NCBI GenBank assembly: GCA_035569495.1
Contig: DATMMX010000056.1
Coordinates: forward strand, 1-12,885
Length of the DNA stretch: 12,885 bases
Direction of reading: 5' to 3'
Origin: DASRDZ01 sp035569495
GTDB lineage: Bacteria > Chloroflexota > Dormibacteria > Aeolococcales > Aeolococcaceae
A program made the translations under genes and the position numbers. Shown in pieces: positions 12,248 to 12,885 of the stretch. The notes under the pieces are model-generated. The model saw nothing but the letters and a program-made list of their open reading frames with translations. It searched no databases and was not told the DNA's origin. The stretch's first letter is position 1; each line of letters begins with the position of its first letter.

Positions 12248-12885
12248 TCGGGGCGTTCCAGGTGGACGTCACCGGCGAGCAGGCGGGTGATGCCCTGGGG
12301 GGTGTCGATGAGGAGGGCGCCGTCGTCGGCGATGTCGAGGGCGGTGCCGCGGATTGTGCCGGTGGGGGTGTGGGCGGTCACTTTTTGGCCCAGGCCCACG
12401 GCGTGGTCGCGCCAGGCTGCGGCGGTTGCGGGGATGCCACCGGATTCCAGCTCGCGGAGGCGTTCTCCCAGCGCTCGTAGCACGGCGGCGAGGGCCTCGT
12501 GCCAGGGGACGGAGCGGCCGAGCAGGGTGTGGAGGCTGGCGCCCTCGACCCCGGCGGGGAACGCCTCGATGGCGAGGTTGAGGCCTATTCCGAGTGCCAC
12601 GGCGACCCGCCCGGAGAGGGATCCCGCCCGCCCACCCACGAGCTGTTTTGGGGCAGGGTTTCCGGAGTCGGCCGCCGAAGAATTTTGCGGCGCCGGGAGC
12701 CCGTCCGCATGAGGCCCGCCGTCCCTGTGGCGCGCCGCCGGTTCAACCTCGGCAAGAATGCCCGCCAACTTCCCGCGCCCCCCCACCAGCACATCATTCG
12801 GCCACTTCACCCCCACCACCCCGCCCGGCACCCCGAGCCCCCGCACCGCATCCACCACGGAAACCCCCGCCGCCAGCGGCACCCC
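12244..12885 (-). CDS. birA: Biotin--[acetyl-CoA carboxylase] ligase, C-terminal part, with an insertion
   Basis: Joins biotin to carboxylase carrier domains through biotinyl-AMP, in the cytoplasm. The 5' end lies outside the window, so at least 214 codons are visible. The catalytic core is recognisable: GVKWPNDVLV (biotin/ATP-site loop), GKLAGILAE, then ALGIGLNL and the C-terminal SH3-like domain (TGTIRGTALDIADDGALLIDT, ending LLAGDVHLE). Between LAE and RVAVALGIGLN the frame carries about 46 extra residues (coordinates 12610-12749), rich in Pro, Ala, Gly, Ser and Asn, where family members usually have a short turn. The insert is in frame without stops and contains a repeat-like AT-rich core. 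Whether the N-terminal repressor helix-turn-helix is present cannot be judged. The gene is convergent with the cupredoxin gene; both stops share CTAG. Confidence 0.92.
   Translation of the reverse strand, partial: GVPLAAGVSVVDAVRGLGVPGGVVGVKWPNDVLVGGRGKLAGILAEVEPAARHRDGGPHADGLPAPQNSSAADSGNPAPKQLVGGRAGSLSGRVAVALGIGLNLAIEAFPAGVEGASLHTLLGRSVPWHEALAAVLRALGERLRELESGGIPATAAAWRDHAVGLGQKVTAHTPTGTIRGTALDIADDGALLIDTPQGITRLLAGDVHLERPD
12670..12694. repeat. Quasi-palindromic repeat-like element inside birA
   Basis: Within the birA insert, GGCCGCCGAAGAATTTTGCG followed by GCGCC is an AT-cored, GC-armed quasi-palindrome. On the minus strand the core reads CCGCAAAATTCTTCGGCGGC, close to CCGCCAAAATCCTTGGCCGC at 8424-8443. 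AT-rich runs like this are rare in the coding DNA of this window. Membership of one repeat family is inferred from only two loci. Confidence 0.45.

Overview
The window looks like a chromosomal piece of a high-GC, aerobically respiring bacterium. Third codon positions are strongly G/C, GTG starts are common, and neighbouring genes often share a GTGA or ATGA stop/start overlap. Gene order (cox genes, heme A synthesis genes, CtaG), leaderless-type promoters and a lipoprotein cupredoxin suggest the Terrabacteria side, with Chloroflexota/Dormibacterota-like or actinobacterial lineages most plausible. That placement is inference; there is no rRNA or other phylogenetic marker here. No tRNA, rRNA, CRISPR array, transposase or phage gene was seen.

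Region 1 (1-3292, + strand) appears to be one operon. It holds the C-terminal part of a c-type cytochrome with two heme motifs, two one-helix microproteins (40 and 47 aa), a small polytopic membrane protein, and a NarL/DegU-type two-component pair: a six-helix HisKA_3 sensor kinase and a LuxR-type response regulator. A 64-aa protein of unknown function follows from its own probable leaderless promoter.

Region 2 (3534-8411, + strand) is a cytochrome c oxidase operon: coxB (CuA subunit), coxA (catalytic subunit with the YSHPAVY motif of A2-type oxidases), ctaA (heme A synthase), ctaB (heme O synthase), then a 38-aa one-helix protein and a 78-aa His-rich two-helix protein that are probably small oxidase subunits. 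A good extended -10 promoter precedes coxB. No subunit III gene is present. Region 1's regulator could plausibly control region 2, but nothing in the sequence proves it.

Region 3 (8412-9725) holds an unusual repeat cluster, a strong GC-rich inverted repeat, ctaG (CuB-site assembly factor) and a 58-aa two-helix protein. Both genes have a TAATCT/TAGTCT hexamer 7-9 nt before the start codon.

Region 4 (9736-11681, - strand) encodes a two-gene ABC-2 exporter, ATPase then permease. A divergent intergenic region separates it from a lipoprotein cupredoxin (11840-12247), a candidate copper electron carrier for the oxidase or the upstream cytochrome. The cupredoxin stop codon overlaps that of a convergent, window-truncated birA (biotin protein ligase). 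This birA has a roughly 46-residue in-frame insert whose DNA resembles the repeats upstream of ctaG.

The most interesting non-textbook signals are the AT-cored GGCCGC repeats (intergenic and apparently inside birA), the recurrent TA(A/G)TCT start-proximal promoters, the 9-bp perfect hairpin in the first codons of ctaA, and the set of respiratory microproteins.
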